From Capra hircus (taxonomy: Eukaryota; Chordata; Mammalia; Artiodactyla; Bovidae), in contig NC_030817.1 of assembly GCF_001704415.2 (NCBI RefSeq), positions 34,731,550 through 34,795,549 on the forward strand: a DNA stretch of 64,000 bases, in the 5' to 3' direction. The first letter of the stretch is position 1; each line of letters starts with the position of its first letter. The translations under genes and the position numbers were made by a program. This document shows positions 21,335-32,009 of this stretch, in pieces. The notes beneath the pieces are model-generated. The model saw only the letters and a list, made by a program, of their open reading frames with translations, was not told the DNA's origin and made no database searches.

Positions 21335-21905
21335 TTTGTCTTTTTAACTTTTTCTTTTATATTGGAGTATTGTTGATTAACAATGTTGTGTTGGTTTCCG
21401 GTGTACAGCAAAGTGATTCAATTATACATATACATGTAGCTATTCTTTTTCAAATTCTTATCCTATGTAGGTTGTTGCATAATACTGAATAGAGTTCCCT
21501 GTGCTATACAGTAGGTCCTTGTTGGTTATCCATTTTAAATAGAGCAGTGTGGGGCTTCCATTTTGGTATAATGGTTAAGAATCTGCCTTGAAATGTAGGG
21601 GACCCCAGTTCAAGCCCTAGTCCAGGAAGATGCCACATGCCAGGAGCAATTAAGCCCATGTGCTACAACTACTGAGCCCGTCTGCTGCAACTACTGAAGC
21701 CTGAATGCCTAGCAGCAAGAGCAGCCACCCTGCAAAGAGAAGGCCACACAATACAGCAAAGAGCAGCCCCTGCTCACGGCAACTAGAGAAAGCCTGTGTG
21801 CAGCAACAAAGACCCTCCACAGCCAAAAAACAAATTAAACAATAAATCTTTAAAAATATATATATACCAGTGTGTACATGTCATTTTTAAATAAGGCTAT
21901 TTTGT
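21335..21905 (-). mobile_element. L1 3' end, minus strand, split by a CHR SINE
   Basis: 'ATTGGAGTATTGTTGATTAACAATG', 'TTTCCGGTGTACAGCAAAG', 'AGAGTTCCCTGTGCTATACAG' and 'GTTGGTTATCCATTTTAAATAGAGCAGTGTG' are antisense L1 3' wording. It resumes after the SINE at 'CAGTGTGTACATGTC'. Same class as the L1 at 9762-10201. Confidence 0.9.
21552..21850 (+). mobile_element. CHR-type SINE
   Basis: A tRNA-derived head ('GGGCTTCCATTTTGGTATAA') with body blocks 'GAGCAATTAAGCCCATGTGC', 'CTGAGCCCGTCTGCTGCAAC', 'GAGCAGCCCCTGCTCACGGC' and 'GACCCTCCACAGCC', then an A-rich tail. The direct repeat CAGTGTG flanks it at 21545-21551 and 21868-21874. CHR SINEs occur in ruminants, hippos and whales, so the insertion could predate ruminants. 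Confidence 0.88.
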
Positions 21906-22034
21906 TAGCTCTGAATTACATTTTTTTACAGTACACAATTCTAACATGGTTAATCATTAGAAATTTTGTTAGCTTGTAAAAATGTGTTCTATAGAAAACC
22001 TTTCTGAAACACTAGTATTACCTGCATTACTCTT

Positions 22035-22240
22035 AAAAATTGAGATATAATTGATGTGTAACATTATATTAGTTTCAGGTCTACAAAATAATGATGCAAT
22101 ATTTGTGAATACTGGGAAATGATCCATCAGTATACATAGTTTCACATTTTTTTCTTATAATGAGAATTTTTAAGTTCTATTTTCTTAGCAACTTTCAAAT
22201 AAATAATATAGTATTACTGAGCATACTGTACATTAGGTAT
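22035..22240 (-). mobile_element. Old L1 3' end, minus strand
   Basis: 'TTGAGATATAATTGATGTGTAACATTATATTAGTTTCAGG', 'GGGAAATGATCCATCAG' and 'CTTAGCAACTTTCAAATAAATAATATAGTATTA' match antisense L1 3' ends. It has a different tail type from the L1 just upstream. Confidence 0.82.
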
Positions 22241-23514
22241 TGATTCTGGGGGGCAGCAGCCCTACTAAGCCTTCTCTTGTCCCTCTAACTGAGCACTGGA
22301 CTGCAGGGTGGGCACAATCCCAGCTCAGCACCTGATTGCCATCTCCTCCTCCTCCAGGACTATTTCTCAGCTAGAGTTTGCGTTTCACCCAGCATCCCAG
22401 TTCAGCCAGGAGATGCTATCAGAAACCTGTCCCCATCCATAACACTGACACGGCTTCTGCTCTTCAGATCAGATTTTAATGTAAACTCCCATGAGATCAA
22501 AGCAGAGCTGAGAGTGGAACAGAGAATGATAAACGTCCTAGAGCAAAATGAGATACATTTCTAACATGGTTGGGCAGCAGTTTCTCTTTTACACATTCTA
22601 TGAATGATATTGGCAAAAATGTCAAAAGTCTTTGTCTGAATTTCAAATATTAGCATGGGAATATTTTCTTTGGCCATTATCAGAAGCAGAAATGCATTCC
22701 CACTTAGGGCCTCTTGTGGAATCTAATGTTCAACTAGAGCATTTTTCTAAAACTGATTTTAAGGTTATGGGATGAGGAGCTTGATACAAAGAAGCAAGCA
22801 GAGAGATCAAAATGCAGTTGGATAGGGCTTTCAGGATCTCATTAGATGAAAGTCTGAATTTACAAAATCCATCAGTATGCAGATATTTACTTTTCCGAAG
22901 GACTCACTATCCACCTAGGCAGGGCAGAATGCAAGTGTGTGAGTGTATGGATGTAAATATTTTCTTCTCTTTCTTTTCCTACCAGTTAGTGCGGTACCAG
23001 ACTTTTTGGTTCTCCTTAATATATACCTTCCCACCCCTGTTCTCAGGAATTTATTCAAGATGAGAACCCCTGTTCTCAGCAATTTATTCAATCATGAATT
23101 TCCCCAAACCTGATAACCTAAGGAAATCAGGAAATCTTCAAACATTTCAAAAGAAGCAGCCCTTCCCGGCTCAGAATAATCAGTTTGTCTATCCTGATAA
23201 TATGCTTAAACTGGTGAGATGGCATCTTACCTTCACCGATTATTCAGAGTTTACCATAGAATTTTTATTAGAGGCACACCTTCATAATACTTACAACGAG
23301 ATCTATTTGCACAAAACATTTCAGAAACATGAAATTTGGAGCAGAAATTCCTAAGATAAGAGCCAACCCCCAACCTTAACTTTAGTGAAGAAATCAAGCA
23401 CAACAAAATGAAGAAAATCCTTCCAAGTTCACAAGAAAATTTCTCCAGGTAGAAGCAAGGCTAGAATTAGAGCCCAGGATCCCAATTCATGATTGCTTGT
23501 AAATAAATATATAC
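22241..23514. other. Repeat-poor non-coding stretch
   Basis: No repeat I can name except the 33-bp tandem duplication at 23034-23099. Two plus-strand frames (22812-23063 and 23094-23354) flank the duplication; they lack a domain and their amino-acid make-up is not protein-like. Confidence 0.45.
23034..23099. repeat. 33-bp tandem duplication
   Basis: Unit 1 (23034-23066) and unit 2 (23067-23099) share CCCCTGTTCTCAG, AATTTATTCAA and ATGAA, with a few substitutions. It is a local duplication in otherwise unique DNA. Confidence 0.88.
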
Positions 23515-23852
23515 ATGCATACATAAGGTAGTTATTAAACAATTACTAAATGCCAAGCACTATGCAATATACTAGAACAAATAAGTCAAAAGGGTACACA
23601 CCTGCCCTCATGTGTAGTAGGAAAATAGATCTACAAGTATAAACTCAAATGGCATGAAAAAAATAACAGGGTGCTTATCCTGGTCTGGGGATGTCAAGGA
23701 TGACTACCCTGCTGAAATGGCATTTGAGCTGAACTCTAAGAGCCAGATGAGTAGGAGTTACTAAGATGAACAGGTGTGGTCTGGCAGAGGAGGAGAAGTT
23801 TCCAGGTGGAAGGGACTACAAATGCAAAGATCCTAAGTGTTTTCCAGTATGA
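23515..23852 (-). mobile_element. L2 LINE, antisense
   Basis: Antisense L2: 'CTAAATGCCAAGCACTATGC', 'CACCTGCCCTCATGTGTAG', 'GGTGCTTATCCTGGTCTGGGGATGTCAAGGATGAC', 'GGCATTTGAGCTGAACTCTAAGAGCCAGATGAG' and 'GTGGAAGGGACTACAAATGC'. The right edge is cut by the Tigger element. Confidence 0.8.
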
Positions 23853-24317
23853 AGTTGAACTTTGAACAATGGAGGGGTCGAGGGAAGGAGGGGAAGAGGG
23901 AATGGGGCACAGATTCCTGCTCTGCGCAATCAAACACCAGCCCTCCATATCTGAGGATCCACATCCAACATGGATAAAGCTGACTTTAGACTGTGTAGTG
24001 CTGTGTGTGTGTGCATGTGTGCTAAAGTCACTTCAGTCATGTCCAACTCTTTGCAACCCTAGGACTGTAGCCCATCAGGCTTCTCTTTCCATGGGATTCA
24101 CCAGGCAAAAGTACTGGAGTGGGTTGCCATGCCTTCCTCCATGGGATCTTCCTGATCCAGGGATTGAACCCACGTCTCTTATGACTTCTGCTTTGACAGG
24201 GGAGGGGAGGGGGATTCTTTACCACTTGCACCACCTGGAAAGCCGGTAGTGCTTAGTTCATATTTGCTGAAAAAAATATATATAAGTGGATCCGTGCATA
24301 TTGCTCAAGAATCAAGG
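23853..24317. mobile_element. Tigger element, split by a Bov-tA
   Basis: The left end 'TTGAACTTTGAACAATGGAG' and right part 'TAAGTGGATCCGTGCATATT', 'GCTCAAGAATCAAGG' are diverged Tigger termini. Internal 'CAGCCCTCCATATCTGAGGATCCACATCCAAC' is also Tigger-like. The Bov-tA at 24003-24244 splits it. No transposase frame is kept. Confidence 0.78.
24003..24244 (-). mobile_element. Bov-tA SINE with TSD inside Tigger
   Basis: Reverse orientation, from a GT-rich tail through 'GCTAAAGTCACTTCAGTC' and 'GGATCTTCCTGATCCAGGGATTGAACCCACG' to the reversed head 'CACTTGCACCACCTGGAAAG'. Direct repeats of the form KGTAGTGCT lie at 23994-24002 and 24245-24253. The frame 23869-24249 (126 codons) is a chimera of Tigger and SINE. 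Confidence 0.93.
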
Positions 24318-24422
24318 AATATTAGTACTTCTTGACCAATGAACTGTAAAACATGCAGTTTTTTTCCTAGCCGTCTTATTTTTAATCTTTCCTTTGATTT
24401 AAGTAGATCTAATTTAATAATA

Positions 24423-24634
24423 TGGGCTTCCCTGATGTCTCAGATGGTAAAGAATCTGCCTGCAATGCAGAAGATCTGCATTCAACCCCTGGGTCAGGAA
24501 GATCCCCTGGAGAAGGGAATGGCAACCCACTCCAGTATTCTTGCCTGGACAATTCGATGGACAGGGGCCTGGCAGGCTACAGTCCATGGGGTCACAAAGA
24601 GTTTAACACGACTGAGCAACTAACACACACATTC
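24423..24634 (+). mobile_element. Bov-tA SINE
   Basis: From 'GGGCTTCCCTGATGTCTCAG' through 'CCTGGGTCAGGAAGATCCCC' and 'GGCAACCCACTCCAGTATTC' to 'CGACTGAGCAACTAACACAC'. It has a complete layout. Confidence 0.95.
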
Positions 24635-24724
24635 TAAACTCATCAAAGCATTCGTTTTCAGTCTTTCATATTTTGTCAGAAGTGAAAAAGATTCACCTCA
24701 CTCCATGTCTCTTGATTTTGACCT

Positions 24725-25714
24725 CAGTTCAGCTCAGTTCAGTTCAGTCACTCAGTCGTGTCTGATTCTTTGTGACTCCATGAACCACAGCACGCCAGGC
24801 CTCCCTGTCCATCACCAACTGCCAGAGTTTACCCAAACTCATGTCCATTGAGTCGGTGAAGCCATATAACCGTCTCATCCTCTGTCGTCCCCTTCTCCTC
24901 CTACCTTCAATCTTTCCCAACATCAGGGACTTTTCAAATGAGTCAGCTCTTCACATCAGCTGGCCAAAATATTGGCATTTCAGCTTCAACATCAGTCCTT
25001 CCAATGAACACCCAGGACTGATTTCCTTTAGGATGGACTGGTTGGATCTCCTTGCAGTCCAAGGGACTTTCAAGAGTCTTCTCCAACACCACAGTTCAAA
25101 AGCATCAATTCTTCGGCACTCAGCCTTCTTCACAGTCCAACTCTCACATCCATACATGATCACTGGAAAAACCATAGCCTTGACTAGATAGACCTTAGTC
25201 GGCAAAGTAATGTCTCTGCTTTTGAATATGTTATCTAGGTTGGTCATAACTTTCTTTCCAAGGAGTAAGCGTCTTTTAATTTCATGGCTGCAGTCACCAT
25301 CTGCAGTGATTTTGGAGCCCCCCAAAATAAAGTCTGACACTGTTTCCCCATCTATTTCCCATGAAGTGATGGGACCGGATGCCATGATCTTTGTTTTCTA
25401 AATGTTGAGCTATAAACCACCTTTTTCACTCTCCTCTTTCACCTTCATCAAGAGGCTCTTTAGTTCTTCTTCACTTTTGCCATAAGGGTGGTGTCATCTG
25501 CATATCTGAGGTTATTGATATTTCTCCCGATAATCTTGATTCCAGCTTGTGCTTCATCCAGCCCAGCGTTTCTCATAATGTACTCTGCATATAAGTGAAA
25601 TAAACAGGGTAACAATATACAGCCTTGACGTACTCCTTTTCCTATTTGGAACGAGTCTGTTGTTCCATGTCCAGTTCTAACTGTTGCTTCCTGACCTGCA
25701 TACATGTTTCTCAA
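24725..25714 (-). mobile_element. BovB LINE, minus strand, with 13-bp TSD
   Basis: A 5'-truncated BovB of 990 bp in reverse orientation. It opens with the reversed 3' tail (TTCAGCTCAGTTCAGTTCAG) and reaches the RT domain at the right. Direct repeats TTGATTTTGACCT (24712-24724) and TTGATTTTCACCT (25715-25727) flank it with one mismatch. Reading the minus strand, 25460-25714 holds 'RTGHGTTDSFQIGKGVRQGC' and a motif C 'RYADDTTLMAK'. A second frame at 24951-25385 covers the C-terminal domain. A frameshift lies between them, so it is not functional. Confidence 0.95.
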
Positions 25715-25727
25715 TTGATTTTCACCT

Positions 25728-26769
25728 AATTCCCATTAATTTCAATTCCTTACTTATACTTTCTTTTCCTGAAATAAAAGGAAAAGAGCATAATTCTGGA
25801 AGCATAGAGATCATGATGCCAGGTGGGAAATACAAGCTTTAGAACTACTAGGAAGAATTCATTATCTTGGTTTCATCTTAAAAGCAAGGAAATCTGAACC
25901 ATGTAAGTGAGCTCTGCTTATAGAAGGAGATGGGAAAGAGTAATGAGGAAAGGGGGCACCAGGGAAGTAATGCTGTTAGAACTGGAAATGGTTTTCAGTC
26001 ATTCTTCTAGATGTAACTTACTGCAAACTGATTTGAGTGCCTCTCATGTCTGCTCTTTCCATCTTCTCTTAACAGCTCAACCCATTGCACATTCTAAACT
26101 ACACAGTCTAGAGCAGTTAGAAATTGTAGTGAGACATCAGATACAAAAGAGAAAGTCTACACATCAACTTGATCCATAGATATGGAGTTCTACTTGTCAT
26201 TCCAAATGGGGAGAATAAAGGGAATTGGAGCTGTGACAGATAGTTGACAACTTCTTGTCTTGGGAGGGGAAAGTATGGGCAGTCTATGGCCATATGGATT
26301 TATTATCTCATATTTTTCTGTGCTTCTGAGTTTGCATTATACATATGCTCTTGAGTTTTTTAAACAAGGTAAATCTCCATGGGATATTATGATTCATGTG
26401 GGTATTAACTATTTCAGTTGCAAAAGATATAAAGCATTCTTTAGGGATCTTTCTAGTCCAAGTGTTCAAAATGCATGTAACAGTACATTTTGAAATTGTG
26501 TATGATATAGGCTGCATGGGAACATTAGTTTAGGAAATCCTGAACCCATAAGAATATTAGACCACAGGGACAAGGTACAGATGAGTCACACAAAAGACAG
26601 TGATGTAATCATGCAATTAGTCTACAGAGATGGTCTTAAAGAATGATCTAGCTGCAGGAATTTTGTAACTCCAAGATTCTCGGTCACTAACTCCAAAATG
26701 ATTAAGCCATATGGCCCATTGCATACTACTTCACCAGCGTTCTTTATTTTTCTCTTGTCTCAGTCCTTA
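25728..26769. other. Unassigned non-coding stretch
   Basis: AT-rich. Frames at 25907-26179 (90 codons) and 26260-26493 (77 codons) have no recognisable domain, signal peptide or splice context. Nothing else is seen. Confidence 0.45.
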
Positions 26770-27010
26770 CATTAATATGTCTGCAGATATCTGTCTGTCA
26801 GCCTCTCATCTCCTCCAGCACAGAAGCCCAGGGTTAGCTTTTTCCATTCCCCATCATTAATCATCTGTACACAATCCATCACCGCGTGTTTGTTTCTTTC
26901 TTCCACTAATCTTTTGTTTGAGTTCTGTGAGGTTCTTTACAACTTCATGCCCTCATCACCTCAGCTGGAATACTGCAATCATCTGGCTAGTCTATGACTA
27001 ACCAACTCCT
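26770..27010 (+). mobile_element. L2 LINE fragment
   Basis: 'CTTCATGCCCTCATCACCTCAGCTGGAATACTGCAATCATCTGGCTAG' is the L2 'tacctggactactgcaatagcctc' region. The remainder is weak. It stops where the LTR begins. Confidence 0.5.
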
Positions 27011-27034
27011 TTTCTGTGTTTAAGGAGTTCTTCA

Positions 27035-27825
27035 TTGTGTGACTCTCAATGGGAGGCTGTGATAATGTCATTTATACTAAGAAATATATTTGGTCCTTGT
27101 CCGCATTTCTAACATAGAGCTTCTAAACTCAAGGAATTTCTTAAGTGATGAGAGCAAATAAAGGTATCTTTTGTTATGTTAATGAGGTGACTTTTGGATA
27201 ACCCCTAGGTAACCAAAGGTTGCTAGGGAACCCAACCATGTGTTTAGGAGGTTGGAACTTCCATTTCCTCTCTTGCTCCCCACCTCTCCACCCCTCCCCA
27301 ACCCCTTTGACCTCTAGGGAGAGGGGACAAGCTGGAGGTTGAATCAATTGCCAATGACCAACAATTTAATCAATTGTGCCTCTATACTGAAGACTCCATA
27401 AATAACCAAAAGGGTGGGGGTTCAGAGATCTTCTAGGTTAGCAAGCTCAGAGAGGGTGTGGAAGCTTCACACCCTTCTCCTGAGCCTTACCCTATGCATC
27501 TCTTCCATCTGATTATTCCTGAGTTATACCCCTTCATAGTAAACTGGTACTGTAGTAAGTAAAACATTTCTTTGTGTTCTGTGAGCCACTCGAGCAAATT
27601 AATTGAAACTAAGAAAGCTCTCGTAGGAGCCTCTGCTCCATAGCCAGCTGGTCAGAAGCACAGGTGACAACTTGGACTTTGCACTGGCATCCAAAATGGA
27701 AGACAGTCTTGTGGGACTGAGCTCTTAACCTGTGGAATCTGATGCTTTTGGGTAGATAGTGTCAGAATGGAGTAGACACCCAGCTGGTCTGAAGAACTGC
27801 TTGGGGGTGTACGGGAACTCCTCAG
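27035..27825 (+). mobile_element. ERVL-like solitary LTR
   Basis: A roughly 790-bp block with LTR features. A promoter-like 'GACTCCATAAATAACC' lies near 27390, followed by 'CCTATGCATCTCTTCCATCTGATTATTCCTGAGTTATACCCC', the poly(A)-region 'TAGTAAACTGGTA' (27538) and a 3' segment with 'GTCTTGTGGGACTGAGCTCTTAACC'. I recognise the wording as an old mammalian ERVL-class LTR but cannot name the subfamily. No internal retroviral region is attached on either side, so it is a solo LTR, old and inert. Confidence 0.6.
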
Positions 27826-28309
27826 TCCCCTGACCCACCCTTACCTGTTGGAAATGGGTTCAGAATCATGAGAGGCAGAGACTACTTCCTTCCATAGAAA
27901 CCAAAAAGGGCAGATGAGTTGTCTCTCAGCCTCTCTTGCAGCTAGAGCAGAGGTGCCTGCACCTGCCTTGGCCAATCAGAGGTATCCATCCCAGACATTA
28001 AATCTGGTGCTATAAGGCACAGGAATGGAAACAGTTGAAAAATCCCTTTCTGCAGTGGCAGTGGGTGTCTTCAGGGCCATCCAGAAGCCCTTAGTGTACT
28101 GAGTCAGCCAAGCCATGGTACTCAGTGTTTAGCATCTGTGCTGACAGTGTCCTCCCCTGACCAGGTTGGTGGGGGTGTTAGACAATGGTTCTTGCTGCAT
28201 AGCTCCCTTCAGTTCTGCTCTGTTCCTCATCCTGATTCCCTAAATTTCACAGCATTTTGGTGAGTTATACAATAATCCACTTGAAAAATTCCTACCATGC
28301 TTAATTAAG
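27826..28309. other. Unassigned non-coding stretch
   Basis: No repeat or exon recognised. Moderate GC. Confidence 0.45.
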
Positions 28310-28600
28310 ATAGCAAGAGTTAGCCTCCCGTCTAAGACTCTTCAGTGATTATCCAGTCTCTATATCTGACCCTAACCTCAAGCTATCACTCATGTACTGC
28401 CAAACTGTTTTTAAAACTTCACCTTTATCATGTCATTTCTTAATACATGCTTAAGAAGGTAAAATGGACTCTATATGCCTAAGAAAGTACAAAGGATTCC
28501 ACAGGAAGCCAAACTCCTCAGCTTGATGATTAACATTCGGAATAATTCAGCCTCTCAATCTAAAGAAACTGCCATTTTCTCTCATGTCTGTCCAGTAGTT
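28310..28600 (+). mobile_element. Possible L2 LINE fragment
   Basis: 'GACTCTTCAGTGATTATCC' and 'GAAGCCAAACTCCTCAGCTTGATG' resemble the L2 'cccttcagtggctccc' and 'aagtccaaactccttagc' blocks, in the right order but weakly conserved. Confidence 0.4.
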
Positions 28601-30404
28601 TTCCCCCAAAAAATTTTTGTGAGGTCCATAGAAATAAATAAATTTTAAGAACAAATACACACAGACACAATTGAAACAAATGCTTCATTAAAAAATACTT
28701 ACTTCATGCAATGAACTCTGATATTTTCCATTCCTTTCTCTCTCCCTTTTTCTTTTTTGCTTGAAAAAATGCTTGCTGACACTCATCAGATTGATTTGGA
28801 AAACACAGCCTTAGCTTTACTTGTGGTTTTCTGGCCATCCACACTCTGTTACCAGTTTATAACATGGGTAGCAAGTACATAAAGGAATTCCCTCAAAACC
28901 TTCCCTTAATCCCACTTTTCCTATTAGGGTTTCTCATATTTAAACAAACCTTGTGGAAAAACAAAACAAAAACAAAAACCGAAACTGACTTCATGACAAA
29001 GAAGGCTATTAAAAAATATCATTCTCAGGGCTACCATATAATCCCATACTTGAATATGTAATTAAATCAAGTATTAAAAACTTTTCTTTCCAAATTTTTA
29101 TGATTTTGCATACCACTATTAAAGATTTTTATTCCACACTCGCAAAGACATTTTTTGCCTAGAATTGGTCTCCTGGAAAAGTAATGCTTTGGATCAAGGG
29201 TTAAGGCACTGGCAACCCTGATTTATTGATATTTGATCCAGGATGTTTCGCTGCAAAAACTCTAATCAAATACCTGCGTAACAAATTATTGCTGGCATTT
29301 TTCAGATGAATGAGGTAGACTTAGATCAGCAAAATGATTAGATGAAAATGATTAGGAAAAGTCAAGTCTACAAGGGTGGGCATGAGCTGTTATGCCCGTT
29401 ACCTGTCCACATGGTGGACAGGTTTCATTGAGCTGTTAAAACTGTAAATGTCTCTTGATAAAAATAAGACTGAGGGTCGGGGCTGGAGTCTGGAAACAGA
29501 GGTAGGTGGAGACTGGCAGACTGAACAACTCAGGGCTGGTGGTGGCACATCTGAGTCCCTGCCCCAGGGACATCCTCTCCCAGCTGCTGCCCTTTCACAG
29601 CTTACCACTCCCTTCCGCCGGGTTTCTTGTGTCAGTGTATTTAGTCCTTATGGTTGATGGCCTGTAGCCTTTGTGCTTTGTAGCCCATTATAACAATCTG
29701 TTAACCCTCTTGAATATCTACTACATAGCAGATATGCTCCCTTGAGGTTAGAACTACATACTGAAGTAGAAAGGAAAGAATTTTTTTTTCTTCTTTCAGT
29801 TAATTCCACAGTGGCTCATCTTCAGACACAGCCCTGTATTCATCCATCTTTGTGGGCTGGAAAGCTAGCCATATGGAGTCAGACACACAGAGCAGATTCT
29901 CCCTGCAAGAGCTTGGGGAGCATAAATAATGACCTTCTCTCCCTTTCTCCTGTTAGCCAAAATCTCTTAGACTCCTGGTTATTTCCAATCACTCTGGAGT
30001 TTTCTGCAGCTCTCTGCTTCACAGCTTCCTTTCTCCACATTAAAAGAAACACAAAAGAGTTGCCCAAATAAAACCAAATCAGAAATTCCTTGGTAAACAG
30101 GAAAATGCATCCTGATGGTTTCATTTCTGCTCTTTCTACCTACCCCTCCCAGTCCATCCTCACAGCTCTCTTCAGAGTCACGCTTTTGTTAAAACAAAAA
30201 GGTGCTGATATTGGGGAGACCAGCATTTATTTACTTTTTCTTTGTCTAATCCATGGGGAAACCTTTGCCTTTCTCTGCACTACCATTTGAGGAGAGTGAT
30301 AAAGCAAGGGAAGTTGACTAATTAATCATGGGAAAAAACTCTAGGAATTGGAAACAGTTAATGACAAATATTCCTAATGCTGCCCTCCTCTCAGACAGCG
30401 GGAG
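28601..30404. other. Unassigned non-coding stretch
   Basis: AT-rich from 28600 to 29350, then mixed. A 21-base hairpin lies at 29402-29422. A short L2-like piece is possible near 30110-30200 ('CCTCCCAGTCCATCCTCAC'). The 109-codon frame at 29742-30071 and the antisense frame at 29879-30124 overlap each other and have no domain. Confidence 0.45.
29402..29422. repeat. Short perfect inverted repeat
   Basis: CCTGTCCAC, a 3-base loop ATG, then GTGGACAGG. Nine-base arms. Such a hairpin can arise by chance; no T-run follows it. Confidence 0.8.
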
Positions 30405-30560
30405 GTAATACCTAATAGAGGTTAAGAACACAGTCAGATGATTCAGGTTTAAATCCCACTCTGCCTCAACTCCTTTTCTGACCTTGATACATTACTTAAC
30501 CTCTCAAAGCATGGGTTTCTGTCTTTGCACTCTAGTTATGCTATTATCCCCTGTGGGGAC
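30405..30560 (+). mobile_element. MIR SINE
   Basis: 'GAGGTTAAGAACACAGTCAGATGATTCAGGTTTAAATCCCACTCTGCC', then 'GACCTTGATACATTACTTAACCTCTC', is the MIR head and core in order. Confidence 0.85.
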
Positions 30561-32009
30561 AAAGATGAGAGCTCTACCCTCCAGAAGCTTGCACTGAAAT
30601 GGAAAGAGTACTCAGCTGCATGCTGACATCACTGTTATCCCAGTGTTTCACCAACCGTGGATGCTGTGAGTATCAAGTGCCTGGTGAGAGTGTGGGAATA
30701 GGGGTCAAGTGCTTTCCTTAACATGATTTAGGATCTGGAGCACACCTTTTCCCTCCATGGTTCATCTAGTCTTTAAAGACAAATGACACCCCTGGCCTTC
30801 CAGGTTGGTTGATTTCCTGTTGATATGACACCAACCTGAAGTTTCAAAGCAGAGCCTTTCCTTGTCAAGAACATATATGGTACACAGCTGGCATCCTGTT
30901 CAGAAGCAGTGGCCCATGTGCTGAAAATGGGTGCCTCTGGCTACACATGAATGGATTTCATTTGGCAGCAAAATTGCTCTTTTCAAAGTGAAAGACACCT
31001 TCCTTGCTTCTCTCCTTCCCTTCCTTCTTTCCTTCCCTTCTTCTCTCTGCCAGTTTGCTGCCAGAAATCACTGAATTATTTGGGACATCTTTCTTTATTT
31101 CTATGTAAGAATTGCTGGTATCAGCTAGATATTATGGCTTCTTGCAAAATATCTAGTGTGTCTAATTAGATCACGGTATTGTCGACAACTCATGAGTCCT
31201 TTTTTTTTTTTTTAAGTAATCTGGAGGACATCAGAGTGAATTAAAACAATTTCGCTATCTGCAAAAGATTTCACAGACAAATAGTACTTAAGCTGAGAAC
31301 TCCCTTGATATATTTGCCAGTAGACCAATTTTCCTCACTGGTGGAGGGAGGTTTATAACTGGAATCTTTTGTGCATTGTGGAAGGCAAACACACATGCAT
31401 TTTACATGAGCAAATTCTAAACCAGCCAGCCATGATTTTTTTTTTTTCAATTACACTTTCTTCAAAATAACCTCCTTTAGAACCAGTTCTCAAAGGTTTT
31501 CTCCCCATGATTGTAAGTTTCTCTTGGAGCCCTGGAAAGGGTGCAAAGAGAAAACTGAATGTCAAAGGTTTCCATGTAACCACAGTTATTTCTTGCTTTG
31601 GAAGCTGCCTATTTTTGTTGTCTCTAGAGAGAGAATTGCAGAAGATTTTTACCTCTGTCTCAAAACTGATTATGTGTTTTTAAGTTTATCAAGTTCAGAC
31701 TTTAAAAAAAAACCTCTCAACAACAACAACAGCAAAAAAAAAAAAAAACACAAAAATAACACTTATCATCCTTTCTGTGCATATCAGCGAGTCTGCTCAG
31801 CACTTGTGCCTGCTTGGGGTAACACTGCACATGGCATGTTGGCATTTACTGTGAAATGCTACAAACTTAAAAGTAACAGTGGGAGGATACTGTGAGGACA
31901 GCTGTGTTTAGGCAGATTGATTCAAGGCTCTCCTCTATAGATTAGCTAGACCTTTAGGTTAGTTATTTGTTGTTGTTGTTTTTCAGATGTTAACTCAGTA
32001 AATGTTCCC
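30561..32009. other. Unassigned non-coding stretch with homopolymer runs
   Basis: A pyrimidine-rich CCTT patch lies near 31005-31045, a T-run at 31200-31213, another at 31437-31448, an (AAC)n patch at 31719-31731, and an A-run at 31734-31748. The frames at 30951-31169, 31353-31583 and 31524-31895 are low-complexity or lack domains. Confidence 0.5.
31734..31748. repeat. Poly(A) run after AAC repeats
   Basis: Fifteen A residues next to CAACAACAAC. No clear retroposed body or flanking TSD could be tied to it. Confidence 0.8.

Noticed and set aside
23869..24249. 126-codon plus-strand open frame
   Set aside because: It joins Tigger and Bov-tA sequence.
29402..29422. Hairpin as a terminator or microRNA precursor
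   Set aside because: The arms are only nine bases, with no T-run and no extended stem.
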